Shown: positions 46,456-58,465 of the stretch, piece after piece
How positions within the stretch are numbered: position 1 is the stretch's first letter
Layout: every line of letters starts with the position of its first letter
Source of the DNA: Haematobia irritans
Taxonomy: Eukaryota; Arthropoda; Insecta; Diptera; Muscidae
Assembly (NCBI RefSeq): GCF_050003625.1
Contig: NC_134397.1
Coordinates: 191,973,063 to 192,037,062, forward strand
Length of the DNA: 64,000 nt
Direction of reading: 5' to 3'
Notes under the pieces: model-generated
The model's input: the letters and a program-made list of their open reading frames with translations, nothing else
Told to the model about the DNA's origin: nothing
Database searches by the model: none
Translations under genes and position numbers: made by a program

Positions 46456-47331
46456 AGGACGGTGAACGCAGTGGACGCCCGAAAGAGGTGGTTACCGACG
46501 AAAACATCAAAAAAATCCACAAAATGATTTTGAATGACCGTAAAATGAAGTTGATCGTGATAGCAGAGGCCTTAAAGATATCAAAGGAACATGTTGGTCG
46601 TATCATTCATCAATATTTGGATATGCGGAAGCTCTGTGCAAAATGGGTGCCGCGTGAGCTCACATTTGACCAAAAACAACAACGTGTTGATGATTCTGAG
46701 CGGTGTTTGCAGCTGTTAACTCATAATACACCCGAGTTTTTCGTCGATATATGACAATGGATGAAACATGGCTCCATCACTACACTCCTGAGTCCTATCG
46801 ACAGTCGGCTGAGTGGACAGCGACCGGTGAACCGTCTCCGAAGCGTGGAAAGACTCGAAAGTCCGCTGGCAAAGTAATGGCCTCTCGTTTTTTGGGATGC
46901 GCATGGAATAATTTTTATCGATTATCTTGAGAATGGAAAAACTATCAACAGTGACTATTATATGGCGTTTTTGGAGCGTTGGAAGGTCGAAATCGCGGCA
47001 AAACGGCCCCATATGAAGAAGAAAAAAGTGTTGTTCCACCAAGACAACGCACCGTGCCACAAGTCATTTAAGACGATGGCAAAAATGAATGGGCATCGAA
47101 TTGCTTCCCCACCCACCGTATTCTCTAGATCTGGCCCCCAGCGACTTTTTCTTGTTCTCAGCCCTCAAAAGGATACTCGCAGGGAAAAAAAATGGCTACA
47201 ATGAAGATGTGATCGCCGAAACTGAGGCCTATTTTGAAGCAAAACCGAAGGAGTACTACCAAAATGGTATCAAAAAATTGGAAGGTCGTTTTAATCGTTG
47301 TATCGCTCTTGAAGGGAACTATGTTGAATAA
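46456..47331 (+). pseudogene. Himar1-like transposase, right half of the fusion
   Basis: It starts in the helix-turn-helix region (GERSGRPKEVVTDENIKKIH) and runs through EALKISKEHVGRIIHQYLDM. It shifts frame near 46740 before YVTMDETWLHHYTPES (first Asp) and shifts again near 46885 after GKVMAS. It returns with YYMAFLERWKVEIAAKRPHM and VLFHQDNAPCHKSFKTMAKM (second Asp), shifts once more, and ends LAPSDFFLFSALKRILAGKK to LEGNYVE with the normal stop. All catalytic residues can be found, but at least three frameshifts and the missing N-terminus make it non-functional. Confidence 0.88.
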
Positions 47332-47403
47332 CAAAAACGAATTTTTACAAAAAAAAAATGTGTTTTTCTTTGTTAGACCGGGGAATTATCAGCCAACCTG
47401 TTA

Positions 47404-48245
47404 TTTGCACGATACGTAGAGAGCCGGAATTGAAATATGGGGTCGCTTATATGGGAGCTATAAATAATTATTAACGTGATATGGACCAATTTTTGTGTGA
47501 TTGGGGATCGATTTATCTGAGGGCTACATATAACTATAGACCGATATGGACCTAGTTAGGCATGGTTGTTAACGGCCATATACTAGCACAATGTACCAAA
47601 TTTCAACTGACTCGGATGAAATTTGCTCCTCCAAGAGGCTCCGGAGGTCAAATCTGGGGATCGGTTTATATGGGGCCTATATATAATTATGGACCGATTT
47701 CGACCAATTTTTGCACCGGTGTTTGAGGCCATATATTAACACCACGTACCAAATTTCAACTGAATCAGTTGAATATTGGTCTTCCAAGAGGCTCCGGAGT
47801 TCAAATCTGGTGATCGGCTTATATGGGGGCTATATATAATTATGGACCGATGTGGACCAATTTTTCAATGGTCATTAGAGACCATATACTAACACCATGT
47901 ACCAAATTTCAGCCGGATCGAATGAAATTTGCTTTGTAATTCTGTTTGTAACACATAGAAATATTTGTCTCAGACCCCATAAAACACATATATTCTGAGT
48001 TGAAGTGAAATTTTGAGTCGATCTGGCGATAACCGTCCGTCTGTTGATATCACGCTAACTTCCGAACGAAACAATGACACAAGTAGTTGTTATTGATGTA
48101 GGTCGGATGATACTGCAAATGGGCCATATCGGACCACTTTTACGTATAACTCCCATATAAACCGACCCCCAGTTTTGGCTGGCAGAGACTCTTGGAGGAG
48201 AATTTCATCCGATCCGGTTAAAATTTGGTAAGTTATGTTAGTATC
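47404..48245. mobile_element. Subfamily A pieces in head-to-head arrangement
   Basis: 47404-47935 is minus-oriented (TTTGCACGATACGTAGAGAG, as at 35.9 and 42.2 kb). From 47936, after AAATTTGCTTTGTAATTCTG, the text is plus-oriented (CTGTTTGTAACACATAGAAA, GTCCGTCTG, GTAGGTCGGATGATACTGCA). The point of reversal removes the TATACCC end. Hairpin ends are missing on both outer sides. Confidence 0.7.
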
Positions 48246-48820
48246 ATATCATAATATAATTTAAAGATTGCAATAAAGTTTTGCTCATATCTTTTGCCCT
48301 CTAAGTTAAAATTGTAACTTAATCGCATAGGTTATCCGTCTCCACTTTCGTTTCGATGACAACATCCTAATCCACTTGTATTCCTTTGAAATCGCATGGA
48401 TAACCATTTTTCATGTTTGTTTTCAATACTCTGTCGTCCAATTGACGTTTACCGCTTATTCTTTGTTTTTACATGGCTTCAGAATTCACATAGAACAAGG
48501 AATTGAAATTCAATGAATTGGAAAATGTTGTTGGGCGAATATTGTGATTTTTCCCCTAGCAAATATTTAATGGTACATAACACACACACACACACATAGA
48601 CGTAAATGTAATAGAGTAGGTCTCAAATAAGGAATTTAAAGGTTTTTTTTTTTAAATCTATTTTCTCATAGATACAACACATATTTAGAAAATAAAGTAT
48701 TCAGTAGAATATACAGTTTTGGATTTTCATACCCACAATTGTTGAATAACATTCTGACTCCAATTATTAGACATATTAATGAAAAAAAAAAAAACATTTT
48801 ATTAAAATTAAAAAAAAAAA
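48246..48820. other. Unclassified; (CA)n and A-rich tracts
   Basis: A (CA)n run lies at 48580-48595 and A-runs at 48784-48824. No gene is supported. The A-run just before ACAAGTATATACGG is the insertion site of the next element. Confidence 0.4.
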
Positions 48821-48824
48821 AAAA

Positions 48825-50366
48825 ACAAGTATATACGGCCGTAAGTTCGGCCAGGCCGAATCTTATGTACCCTCCAGCATGGATTGCGTAGAAACTTCTA
48901 CGAAAGACTGTCATCCACAATCGAAATACTTGGGTTGTGGACCACTTTTGGCATGGTTGTTAAATATCATATACGATCACCACGTAGCAAATTTCAAGCA
49001 GATCGGATGAATTTTGCTTCTCCAAAAGGCACCGGAGGTCAAAGCTGGGGATCGGTTTATATGGGAGCTATATGTAATTATGGGCTGATAGGAACCAATT
49101 CCTGCATGGTTGTTGGATACCATATACTAACATCACGTAACAAATTTCAACCGAATGGGAAGAATTTTGCTTTTCCAAGGGGCTCAGGAGGTCAAATCTG
49201 GGGATCGGTTTATATGGGGCCTATATATAATTATGGACCGGATTCGACCAATTTTGCATGGACACCACGTGCCAAATTTCAACTGAATCAGATGAATTTT
49301 GGTCTTCCAAGAGGGTCCGGAAGTCAAATCTGGTGATCGGTTTATATGGGGGCTATATATAATAATGGACCGATGTGGACCAATTTTTGCATGGTTGTTA
49401 GAGACCATATACTAACACCATGTACCAAATTTCAGCCGGTTCGGATGAAATTTGCTTCTCTTAGAGACCTCGCAAGCCAAATCGGGGGATCGGTTTATAT
49501 GGGGGCTATATATAATTATGGACCGATGTGGACCAATTTTTGCATGGTTGTTAGAGACCATATACTAACACCGTGTACCAAATTTCAGCCGTATCGGATG
49601 AAATTTGCTTCACTTAGAGGCCTCGCAAGCCAAATCGGGGGATCTGTTTATATGGGGGCTATATATAATTATACACCGTTGTGGACCAATTTTTGCATGG
49701 TTGTTAGAGACCATATACTAACACCATGTACCAAATTTCAGCCGGATCGGATGAAAGTTGCTTATCTTAGAGGCCTCGCAAGCCAAATCGGGGAATCGGT
49801 TTATATGGGGGCTATATATAATAATGGACCGATGTGGACCAATTTTTGCATGGTTGTTAGAGACCATATACTAACACTATGTACCAAATTTCAGCCTGAT
49901 CTGATGAAATTTGCTTCTCTTAGAGGCCTCGCAAGCCAAATCGGGGGATCGGTTTATATGGGGGCTATATATAATTATGCACCGACGTGGACCAATTTTT
50001 GCATGGTTGCTAGAGACCATATACTAACACCGTGTACCAAATTTCAGCCGGATCGGATAAAATTTGCTTCTTTTAGAGGCCTCGCAAGCCAAATTTGGGG
50101 GTCCGTTTATATGGGGGCTATATGTAAAAGTGGACCGATATGGCCCATTTTCAATACCATCCGATAGCTTGTTTCGTTCGGAAGTTAGCGTGATTTCAAC
50201 AGGCGGACGGACGGACGGACGGACGGACATGCTCAAATCGACTCAGAATTTCACCACGACCCAGAATATATATACTTTATGGGGTCTTAGAGCAATATTT
50301 CGATGTGTTACAAACGGAATGACAAAGTTAATATACCCCCCCCATCCTATGGTGGAGGGTATAAAA
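48825..50366 (-). mobile_element. DINE/Helentron-like element, subfamily A, complete
   Basis: ACAAGTATATACGGCCG, TTCGGCCAGGCCGAA and TACCCTCCAGCAT stand at the left, in a poly-A run. Nine units follow, then GGACGGACGGACGGACGGAC (50205-50226) and TCCTATGGTGGAGGGTATA. Five consecutive units are regular at 153 bp, giving a 273-codon frame of 51-residue repeats that is also open on the other strand. The segment linking the units to the GGAC tract is shortened by about 35 bases. Confidence 0.85.
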
Positions 50367-50830
50367 AAGTAAAGTAGAAAGTCGGATGGGCCGACTATAT
50401 CCTACTCTAAACCACCCCTACTGATTTAGTGAACATAAGCATTTGTGGGGTAGGTTTCGAAAAAACGTATTTCCTTATTTAAGAAAATTAAGGGGTGTAT
50501 ACTTATGGCACCTTTATCTCACTCTGAACAGAAAAACTTATTAGGAGCTCTACTTGATTTTAAATCCACATAGTTAGTAGCCCACCAATATTGAGTCCAT
50601 TATTAGAGAAAACGAAATCGCTCAAGTAATGGGGGCTAATGTAGACATATAGGTAAAAGTCGGACAATATATTTATGTAAGAGCTACATGTAATTCTAAA
50701 TACGATCGGCTAATAAACCAAAATTTTAATAGCATTGGTTAATGAATAAGAATATTATGAGCCAATTTGGCAAAATCGAGCGATACATATATATGGGAGC
50801 TATATCTATATCTGAACCGATTTGGTGATA
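50367..50830 (-). mobile_element. Eroded DINE-like fragment, subfamily B-related
   Basis: AAAGTAGAAAGTCGGATGGG followed by CCGACTATATCC resembles the subfamily B hairpin end (AAGTCGGGCGGGGCCGAC). At 50785-50825, ATATATATGGGAGCTATATC and TGAACCGATTTGG are one worn unit. The middle is unrecognisable. Confidence 0.5.
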
Positions 50831-51548
50831 TTCTTCTTGTTAAAAATTGTTCACTTTACAGTTGGAATTTAATCACAAAAGCTAATTACATTTTTGGTAG
50901 ACATAAATTAAGCCGTAGTTCATACTAAATAATCAGCCATGAATATCTACAAAGGAACAAATGATTACTCCAATCCTAATTGAGTTTAATTACCCAACAA
51001 TAGCAAAAACCAACAGAAATATTAAGAAAAAAACAAACGAAAAATAATCGCCAGACAGAAGGGTGTTAACACAGACAGTAGAAACAGATAATCAGTTTGA
51101 ATAATTAAAAATAAATTTAATGGTTTGAATCGGTTTCTTGCTTCAGAAAAAAGTGCACAGAAATCTTTTAAGAACGAGTCTAACTTGGGTATCTTTAGTA
51201 AAAAGTATGAAAAAAATTATTAAAGAATTTAATAAAGATAACATTAAATTGACGTAATTAATTTTTTGGTTTGTGGATTTTTTCGGTATTTTTCGGTTAA
51301 AAAAAAAAAAATTTGCATATTTTAGGAAATTCTGAATTATTTGATGGAAAATTTAAATTCTGCATTTGTGAATATTTTTTCTCCATTTAAGGCATTTAAC
51401 TAAAGTAGGAAACTTTATCGTTATGAGGGAGTTTTAAGATATAATTTGCATGTCTTTTATGCGCGTTCACTTTTACCAAATGGAGGCGTGAGCTTTTGCA
51501 GAATTTCCGAATTTATTTCTAGAAAATTTAAAAATGAATTTTCACCTG
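50831..51548. other. Unclassified, no gene seen
   Basis: AT-rich, with an A13 run near 51300. No recognised family and no coding support. Confidence 0.35.
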
Positions 51549-52410
51549 CACTGAAAAAAAGCATGCCCGGTTCCAGAGATTTTGTCTTATTTTAAGGATT
51601 CGCATCTTAGCCAAAGAAGCGGAGAATACAAAATAAGGATAATATGGCAATTTCGATGGGGAAAAAAGGTTGCACCTTTTTTCACGAAATTGATAGCAAA
51701 ATATGAAGGACACTGAGATAGGTTTTGGATCCTGTATCTCTCACAATTTTAGGAATTAACAATAACTTTGGAATGACGCTATCAGTTGGTCGAAAATGCA
51801 ATGAGGAAAAAAGTAGGGTAACATCAAGGCAACATATTTTTTGCGAATCGAAAACGCCATAAGACACAATTCTCATTTAAATTTGGGTTTTGTATACTTG
51901 CTTCTAGGAAGCAAATTTTAATCTTTCGTTTTTCAGCTTTTTTTTTTTCTTTGTATGCTATCAAAGTCCTTTAAAAACGAGTTAACGACAACTTTATTTT
52001 CCAAATTCAGGCTCGATTTTCAGGAGAAATTATGCCATGTTTCAAGTAATAACGTCTTTAAAATAAAGTGTTGAAAAACATGTCCTATTTTTGAACAATT
52101 TTTTGCTTTGTAGTCAAGATGCAAAAACAACAAATATAAAGACAATTTCATTAATTTTAAAGACATTTTCTGAATTATTAAAGTCAAGTTGACCTTACCC
52201 CAAAAAAAATTTCTTTCACGGTATGATACCCATTCTAAAGTCAAATCACTTAATTCTAAGGACAATTCGACTTTATTGAAAAGTTTATCGACTTTTGAAC
52301 AAGGAAAAAATCTTTTGATTAGAGAAATACGTCTTCTATGCTAAGCAAAATTTGCATTCGTATTATTAGAACATGAAATCTTTGGCCTCACGACAATATT
52401 TTTTTCAGTG
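51549..52410 (+). mobile_element. CACTGAAA-ended repeat, full length (862 bp)
   Basis: Ends CACTGAAAAAAAG and ATTTTTTTCAGTG are inverted. Two partial relatives (33983-34436 and 37005-37144), both inverted relative to this one, match its right and left parts. It has no coding capacity. The right flank is TA, but the left is TG, so I see no secure target duplication. It is a non-autonomous DNA transposon by structure, superfamily unknown. Confidence 0.65.
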
Positions 52411-52495
52411 TAACCAGTTGTCTGTTGAATCTTAAAGTAATTACTTTGGCTTAATGCCTTGCCATTAAAGAATTGATTTCTTCAACTTTAAATAC

Positions 52496-52700
52496 ACACA
52501 AAAAAAATTCACGAACATTTTTCCAATTAAAATTTTAATTGAGTTTTAAAAAATATTCAATTAAAAATTTAATTGATTCAACAAATTTTTTAATTGAAAC
52601 AAAAATCAATCACAAAAATAATAGTATCAATTAATTTTTTAATTGGATCAATTAACTTTTTAATTGACCTTCAATTAATTTTTTAATTGATACTATGATG
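52496..52700. mobile_element. AATTAA-rich MITE, truncated on the right
   Basis: It starts CACACAAAAAAAATTCACG after TA (52494-52495). It follows the MITE at 14.6 kb closely (AATTTTAATTGAGTTTTAAA, AATAGTATCAATTAAT) and stops after TTGATACTATGATGATACTA. Confidence 0.7.
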
Positions 52701-53344
52701 ATACTATGAAATTATGGTTTTTTTTTCTTTCCCAAACGCTCCTGTCATTCAAGGCTATTCCCATATTGTTTCTGGTCCTCCGCCAGACCAAGGACATGAA
52801 ATCTTTGGCCTTACGACAATATTTTTTTCAGTGTGAAACAGGATTTTAATCAATAATGGTCAATTTGCGTACATTTTTTTTTGCAGTGTATTATGGTATA
52901 AAGATAACCATCCATTAATGACACTTCTCTATGTAACACTCAATTTGATTTGCAATGTAGCGAACTGTTTGCAAATTACAAAAACATAAAACTAAATGTT
53001 AGTAATTAATTATGCTGGCACATATCACACATCACATTGCACCGCAAGGACAAAAACATAGTGACTTACATTTGAATTTGAAGAGCCGGCAGAAGAGTTC
53101 AAATTGCATCTAAATTGAAAAAAAAGAAAACAACTTTGACATCGCGGCAAAATAAAAATAATAAAAAAACACACACACAACTACACTACATGTAAAATTA
53201 ATAAAAATTTATAAGGACAAAAATAATGTCACTAAAACCTCATGTCAGTGTTAAATATAGAATGGCTTTTTAATTGTAATCACTATTAGCCTTGTGACCT
53301 CATTTAAAGAGATAAATGTTACGATGGACACTTTGTGTGTGTAG
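52701..53344. other. Unclassified; holds one CACTGAAA-family terminus
   Basis: ATGAAATCTTTGGCCTTACG and ATATTTTTTTCAGTG at 52797-52841 are the right terminus of the CACTGAAA family, apparently a solo end. The rest, including A-rich text at 53.1-53.2 kb, shows no gene. Confidence 0.45.
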
Positions 53345-53840
53345 AAATACAATTTTGACAAAATTTTCTATAGGAATAAAATTTTGACAAAATTTTCTAT
53401 AGGAATAAAATTTTGACAAAATTTTCTATAGAAATAAAATTTTGACAATATTTTCTATAGAAATAAAATTTTGACAAAACTTTCTATAGCAAATTGGTCC
53501 AATTTTTTGCGTGGTTTTTAGAGACCATATACTTAAACCATGTACCAAATTTCAACCGGATCGGATGAATTTTGCTCCTCCAAGAAGCTCCGCAAGCCAA
53601 ATCTGAGCGTCGGTTTATATGGGGGCTACACGTAAAGTGGTCCGATATGGCCCATTTGCAATACCATGGCAAGTTTCAAGTCAATAGCTTGTTTCGTTCG
53701 AAAGTTAGCGTGGTTTCAACGACGGGCGGACATGCTTAGATCGATTCAGAATTTCACCCCGACCCAGAATATATATACTTTATGGGGTTTTAGAGCAATA
53801 TTTCGACGTGTTACAAACGGAACGGCAAAGTTAAAAAATT
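53345..53840 (-). mobile_element. Subfamily A fragment with a 29-bp array
   Basis: Five 29-bp units (53350-53490) lead directly into a single 153-bp unit (GGTTTTTAGAGACCATATAC). The conserved right part follows to GTGTTACAAACGGAACGGCA. Both ends are missing and the GGAC tract is reduced to GACGGGCGGAC. It is an internally collapsed copy. Confidence 0.7.
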
Positions 53841-54002
53841 GGAGCTCAAAATTGCCAAATTGTCTTACTTACTTGTTTATAAGAAATAGTGCTGAATTCT
53901 GCACTTACAACGTTGCGCAGAAAAGTAGTGCCTACAGTATGGACGCTATGATTTGGGTACTTCCACTTTTATAATTATTTTTTGCTGGGTAAAAGGCCAC
54001 TC

Positions 54003-54636
54003 TCGTAACATCAGGTACCAAATTTCAAACGTATTGGTAGATATTTACTCCACTCCAAGAGGCTCAGGACGTCAAATCTGGGTATCGGTTTATATGGGAA
54101 CTCTATACAATTATGAACCGATATCGAATATTTTTGCATGATATTTAGGACGTATATACACGTATATCACATACCCAATTTCAACCAGATCATATGAATT
54201 TTGCTGCTCCAAGAGGTTTCGGAAGTAAAATGTGGATATCGGTTTGTATGGAGTTTCTACCTGAAAGTCATCCGATTTGTCCCCTTTACAATACGAGTAA
54301 CATCTGACCTATATCAATAACAAGATGCGTAGCGTAGAAGACACATTTCTCTGATACAACGATTATTTACTTAACCAAGAGTTGATAACCTTATCATTGA
54401 TGGCGTTTTGCCCTTCGAGAAAATGTGTATTTTTATATAAAAGAAAATTTCGTATAACTGAGGTAAACTTGGCTTTAATAAACTCGGTCCTTACGGAGAG
54501 ACGGCCATCGCTAAATGGACTTAGAACTTCACCACCAAGACTATATACACTTTATGGAGTCTGAGACCAATCATTCAATGTGTTACAAAGAGAATGACAA
54601 AGCCAGTATGCCCCCATTCCATGGGGAAGGGTAAAA
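54003..54636 (-). mobile_element. Old, diverged subfamily A fragment
   Basis: Two worn units (TATCGGTTTATATGGGAACT and TTTTGCTGCTCCAAGAGG) are followed by unrelated text at 54.33-54.48 kb. The right-end words TATACACTTTATGGAGTCTG and CCATTCCATGGGGAAGGGT come after it. It is much more diverged than neighbouring copies. Confidence 0.55.
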
Positions 54637-55130
54637 GGCATCCCAATATAATCCCCAATATTCACTTTTTAATTCACCTATTATCTAAAGTATATCCAAT
54701 GGCTTGGAAACACATTTACATACATTTGCGAAAAGTAGTTTTCACCAAAACTTGAAGAAAACAAAGTAATCACTTCTATGTCATGTTCTTTAATAAATCA
54801 TAAATAACTCAATTCCGAAGAGTCATTATTCATTCGAATGGAAACATGAATATTATACACAAACACTGCTTTAAAAAGAAACAACCAAACACTTCCACTT
54901 GATTAAAAATCCAGTAGCGTAAGTTAGCAAATTTTAAGGGTTTGACAATATTAGATAGGCCTATTAGTTCCCTGCAAACAAATTTGGAAGTTCTTCCAAA
55001 GGCATAACTTTAAAAGCGCTTCCAGAAGATGCACTCTCAATGATGTGTTTTATTTTAACTACCCTGGAAGTTCTTTTAATTCAAATTTTTATAACTTGGA
55101 TGTTTCATACTTTTAATGGGTAATTTTAAC
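54637..55130. other. Unclassified, no gene seen
   Basis: AT-rich. TTTAACTACCCTGGAAGTTC with TTTTAATTCAAATTTTTATA near 55053 resembles text at 43.88-43.94 kb (TTCCATGGAAGTTCTTTTGA), a hint of another worn repeat. Confidence 0.35.
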
Positions 55131-57124
55131 TTTTTATACCCACCACCATAGAATGGTGACGGGGGTATAATAAGTTTGTCATTCCGTTTGTAACACATCG
55201 AAATATTGATTTCCGACTATACAAAGTATATATATTCTTGATCAGGGAGAAATTCTAAGACGATATAACGATGTCCGTCTGTCTGGCTGTCTGTCTGTCT
55301 GTTGTTATCACGCTACAGTCTTCAATAATGAAGCAATCGTGCTGAAATTTTGCACAAAATCGTCTTTTGTCTGCAGGCCGGTCAAGTTCGAAGATGGGCT
55401 ATATCGGTCCAGGTTTTGATATAGTCCCCATATAAACCGACCTCCCGATTTGGGGTCTTGGGTTTATAGAAATCGTAGTTTTTATCCAATTTGCCTGAAA
55501 TTTGAAATCCAGAGGTATTTTATGACCATAAAGAGGTGTGCCAAAAATATTGAGTATCGGTCCATGTTTTGGTATAGCCCCCATATAGACCAATCTCCCG
55601 ATTTAATTTCTTGGGCTTATAGAAACCGAAGTTTTTATTCAATTTACCTGAAATTGAAAATCTAGAGGTATTGTAGGACCACAAATACGTGTGCCAAAAA
55701 ATGTGAGTATCGGTCCATATTTTGGTATAGGCCCCATATAGACCGATCTCCCGATTTTACTTCTTGGGCTTATAGAAACCGCAGTTTTTATTCAATTTAC
55801 CTGTAATTGGAAATCTAGAGGTATTTTAGGACCAAAAAGAGGTGTGCCGAAAATGGTGAGTATCGGTCCATATTTTGGTATGGTCCCCATATAAAACGAC
55901 CTCCCGATTTGGGGTCTTGGGCTTATAGAAACCGCAGTTTTTATTCAATTTACCTGAAATTGGAAATCTAGAGGTATTGTAGGACCACAAATACGTGTAC
56001 CAAAAATTGTGAGTATCAGTCCATGTTTTGGTATGGTCCCCATATAAAACGACCTCCCGATTTGGGGTCTTGGGCTTATAGAAACCGTAGTTTTTATCCA
56101 ATTTGTATGAAATTGGAAATCTAGAGGTATTTTAGGACCAAAAAGAGGTGTGCCGAAAATGGTGAGTATCGGTCCATATTTTGGTATAGCCCCCTTATAG
56201 ACCGATCTCCCGATTTTACTTCTTGGGCTTATAGAAACCATAGTTTTTATCCAATTTACCTGAAATTGAAAATCTAGAGGTATTTTAGGACCATAAAGAG
56301 GTGTGCCGAAAATGGTGAGTATCGGTCCAAATTTTGGTATAGCCCCCATATAGACCGATCTCCCGATTTTACTTCTTGGGCTTATAGAAACCGCAGTTTT
56401 TATTCAATTTACCCGAAATTGGAAATCTAGAGGTATTGTAGGACCACAAATACGTGTGCCAAAAATTGTGAGTATCGGTCCATATTTTAGTATTGCCCCC
56501 ATAAGAACGATCTCCCGATTTAACTCCTTGGGTTTCTAGAAACCGAAGTTTTTATCTGATTTGCCTGAAAATGTAAATATTCTGGTATTTTAGGCTCACG
56601 TATCGGATTAAGTTTTTATCGGTCCATTTGGTAATGCCTCCATATAGACCGACTTCACGTCTTGAGGGTTTAGAAGGCGCACTGATCATGAAAATTGCTT
56701 GAAACTCAATGTAAAATTTCCAGATTTTACTTCTACAGATTTAAGATTTCAAATCAAGACGTTATTTTATAATTTTCTTGCACACTTACAAGAGATGTTA
56801 ATGATTCCTCTAAAACTCAAACAAAAATGGTTCTATATATGGCTATATATATTTGTGCTTCTTAGAGACCATAGACAAACAGCACGTATCAAATTTCAAA
56901 GGGATCGGATGAAATTTGGTCCCTCAGGAGGTAAGCCAAATTTGGGGGATGTGTTTATATTCGAGGCTATAATTAAATATGGTCCGATATGACCCCTTTG
57001 CTATATCATCCGACCTACATAAATAACAACTACCTGATGATTATGGGTCTCTGACCAATATTTCGATGTTTTACAAATGAAATGACAAAGATTGTATACC
57101 ACTCCCTATGGTGGTGGATATAAA
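55131..57124 (+). mobile_element. Subfamily C element joined to a subfamily A end
   Basis: It starts TTTTTATACCCACCACCATA and has GTCCGTCTGTCTGGCTGTCT at 55274-55293. Eight or nine C units run to TGATTCCTCTAAAACTC (56817). From about 56850 a minus-oriented A piece follows (GGACCATAGACAAACAGCAC-like unit, CCGACCTACATAAATAACAA), ending CCCTATGGTGGTGGATATA. Thus both outer ends are TATACCC-type and the hairpin end is gone, the same C-then-A join as at 19.3 kb. Confidence 0.7.
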
Positions 57125-57420
57125 AACTAAACATCTCCGAGTTACTTGAAATTAACAGAGGGAGTAGGTAGGTGCCTGATTTTTCGATATTCGGGTTGGG
57201 GTCTGTGACGTACCTTGCCCGATTTTTTAGCTAAGTGTGATAAAGTTTCTCGATTTGCTTGAAATTTTCAGAGAATGTTGCCGTTGGCCTCTAGACAAAG
57301 ATCCGCTATTTTATTTTTCGGTTCGAGGAGGAGGATCACCTCTTTGCTCGACTTTTGTTTTAGGCATAGTTAAGTATAGTGAAAAAAGCTAAACTTCTTC
57401 AGTGTACTATGTAATTAATA
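57125..57420. other. Unclassified, no gene seen
   Basis: The text contains CTCCGAGTTACTTGAAATTA and CTCGATTTGCTTGAAATTTT, two diverged copies about 70 bp apart, suggesting an old DINE-like unit. No gene. Confidence 0.35.
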
Positions 57421-57866
57421 TGCACAGCAAAAATATCACCAAAATATTTCCAATTAAAAAGTTGATTGAAGCTGAACATTTTTATAAATTAATTGACACA
57501 ATTAACAATCAAACTCGGAAGACCAAGTCAGTTAAAAACAGGCATGGATTTGGTTTTTTTTTTTAATTTTTAAATAAAAATTTATTTCAAACAAATAATT
57601 TTTTAATCAAAACACACAAAGTCAGAAAAGAAGTAATTGAAAATAGTTACGTTTTTAATTCAAAAAAAAATTAATTGAGTTTTAATTGAATCGATTAAAA
57701 AATTGCAATTTTCAAAGCAAATCAATTAATTTTTTAATCAAACTATTTTTGTATGCCCAATTAAAACTTTGATTGATACTATAATTTTTGTGATTGAAGA
57801 CATTTCAATTAAAAAATTAATTGGACCAATTAATTTCATTATATAATCAGAAAAAAAAATTTGTGT
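57421..57866. mobile_element. AATTAA-rich MITE, diverged
   Basis: It starts CACAGCAAAAATATCACC and ends AAAAAAATTTGTGTGTG. It shares AAACTCGGAAGACCAAGTCA and AATTAATTTTTTAATC with the copy at 22.5-24.4 kb. The flanking TA is not preserved on either side, so it is an older copy. Confidence 0.6.
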
Positions 57867-58210
57867 GTGGGATACTTAATTTTTTGATATTTGGATATTT
57901 AGTGTAGACAAAAACTCCCTATTTGTTTTTTTTTTTTTATAATATTTATTAGGTTAAGGAGACGTCCCCTTTCTAAACAGAGCAAAATCTAAATTTTCCG
58001 ACAAAATAACTATCGGGTTTACTCGCATTCATCGTCCACGGGGTCGAAATAACTGTAGAATATAATATAATATTATACAAAGATTGATATGGGCATTGCA
58101 ACAGGGCTCAGCAACATCGCATTCAGTACTCATCAACCAAGAATGGCTTCATTTCTCCGGACTTTTCCGTTGGATTTTCCTATGGTGTTTTGGAGAGTAA
58201 GTTTGACTTT
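57867..58210. other. Unclassified, no gene seen
   Basis: T-rich run near 57928, then ATTATTAGGTTAAGGAGACG and GGGTTTACTCGCATTCATCG. No frame is supported. Confidence 0.35.
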
Positions 58211-58465
58211 AACAAGTATATTCGGCAGTAAGTTCGGCTAGGCCGAATCTTATGTTACCTCCACCATGGATTGCATAGAAACTGGTACTAAAGAATGTCA
58301 ACCGCATTCGAATTACTTGGGTTGCGGTAACACTTGCCGATGGCAAGGTATCTTAAAACTTCTTAGTTAGTCCATACGGGGTATATATTAACAAAAAATA
58401 AGGCCTATTAAGGTTACATAAGACCGCTATGGACCAAGTTTCGCATGGTTGTTAGAGACCATATA

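Larger units (their letters stand above)
44330..47401. mobile_element. Inverted fusion of two Himar1-like mariner halves
   Basis: Both ends are the same, 3'-type, mariner end: ACAGGTTGGCTGATAAGTCC at 44330 and its complement ending CCAACCTGT at 47401, each next to TA. The left part runs on the minus strand from the C-terminus to GGTGAACCGTC in mid-gene. At about 46455 the text reverses and runs on the plus strand from GGAGGACGGTGAACGCAG to the C-terminus. No copy of the first 50 codons or 5' end remains. The two outer flanks come from unrelated sequence. Confidence 0.88.

Noticed and set aside
44330..47401. Active Himar1 transposon
   Set aside because: The structure is an inverted fusion without a 5' end; both halves carry frameshifts and one holds a large insertion.
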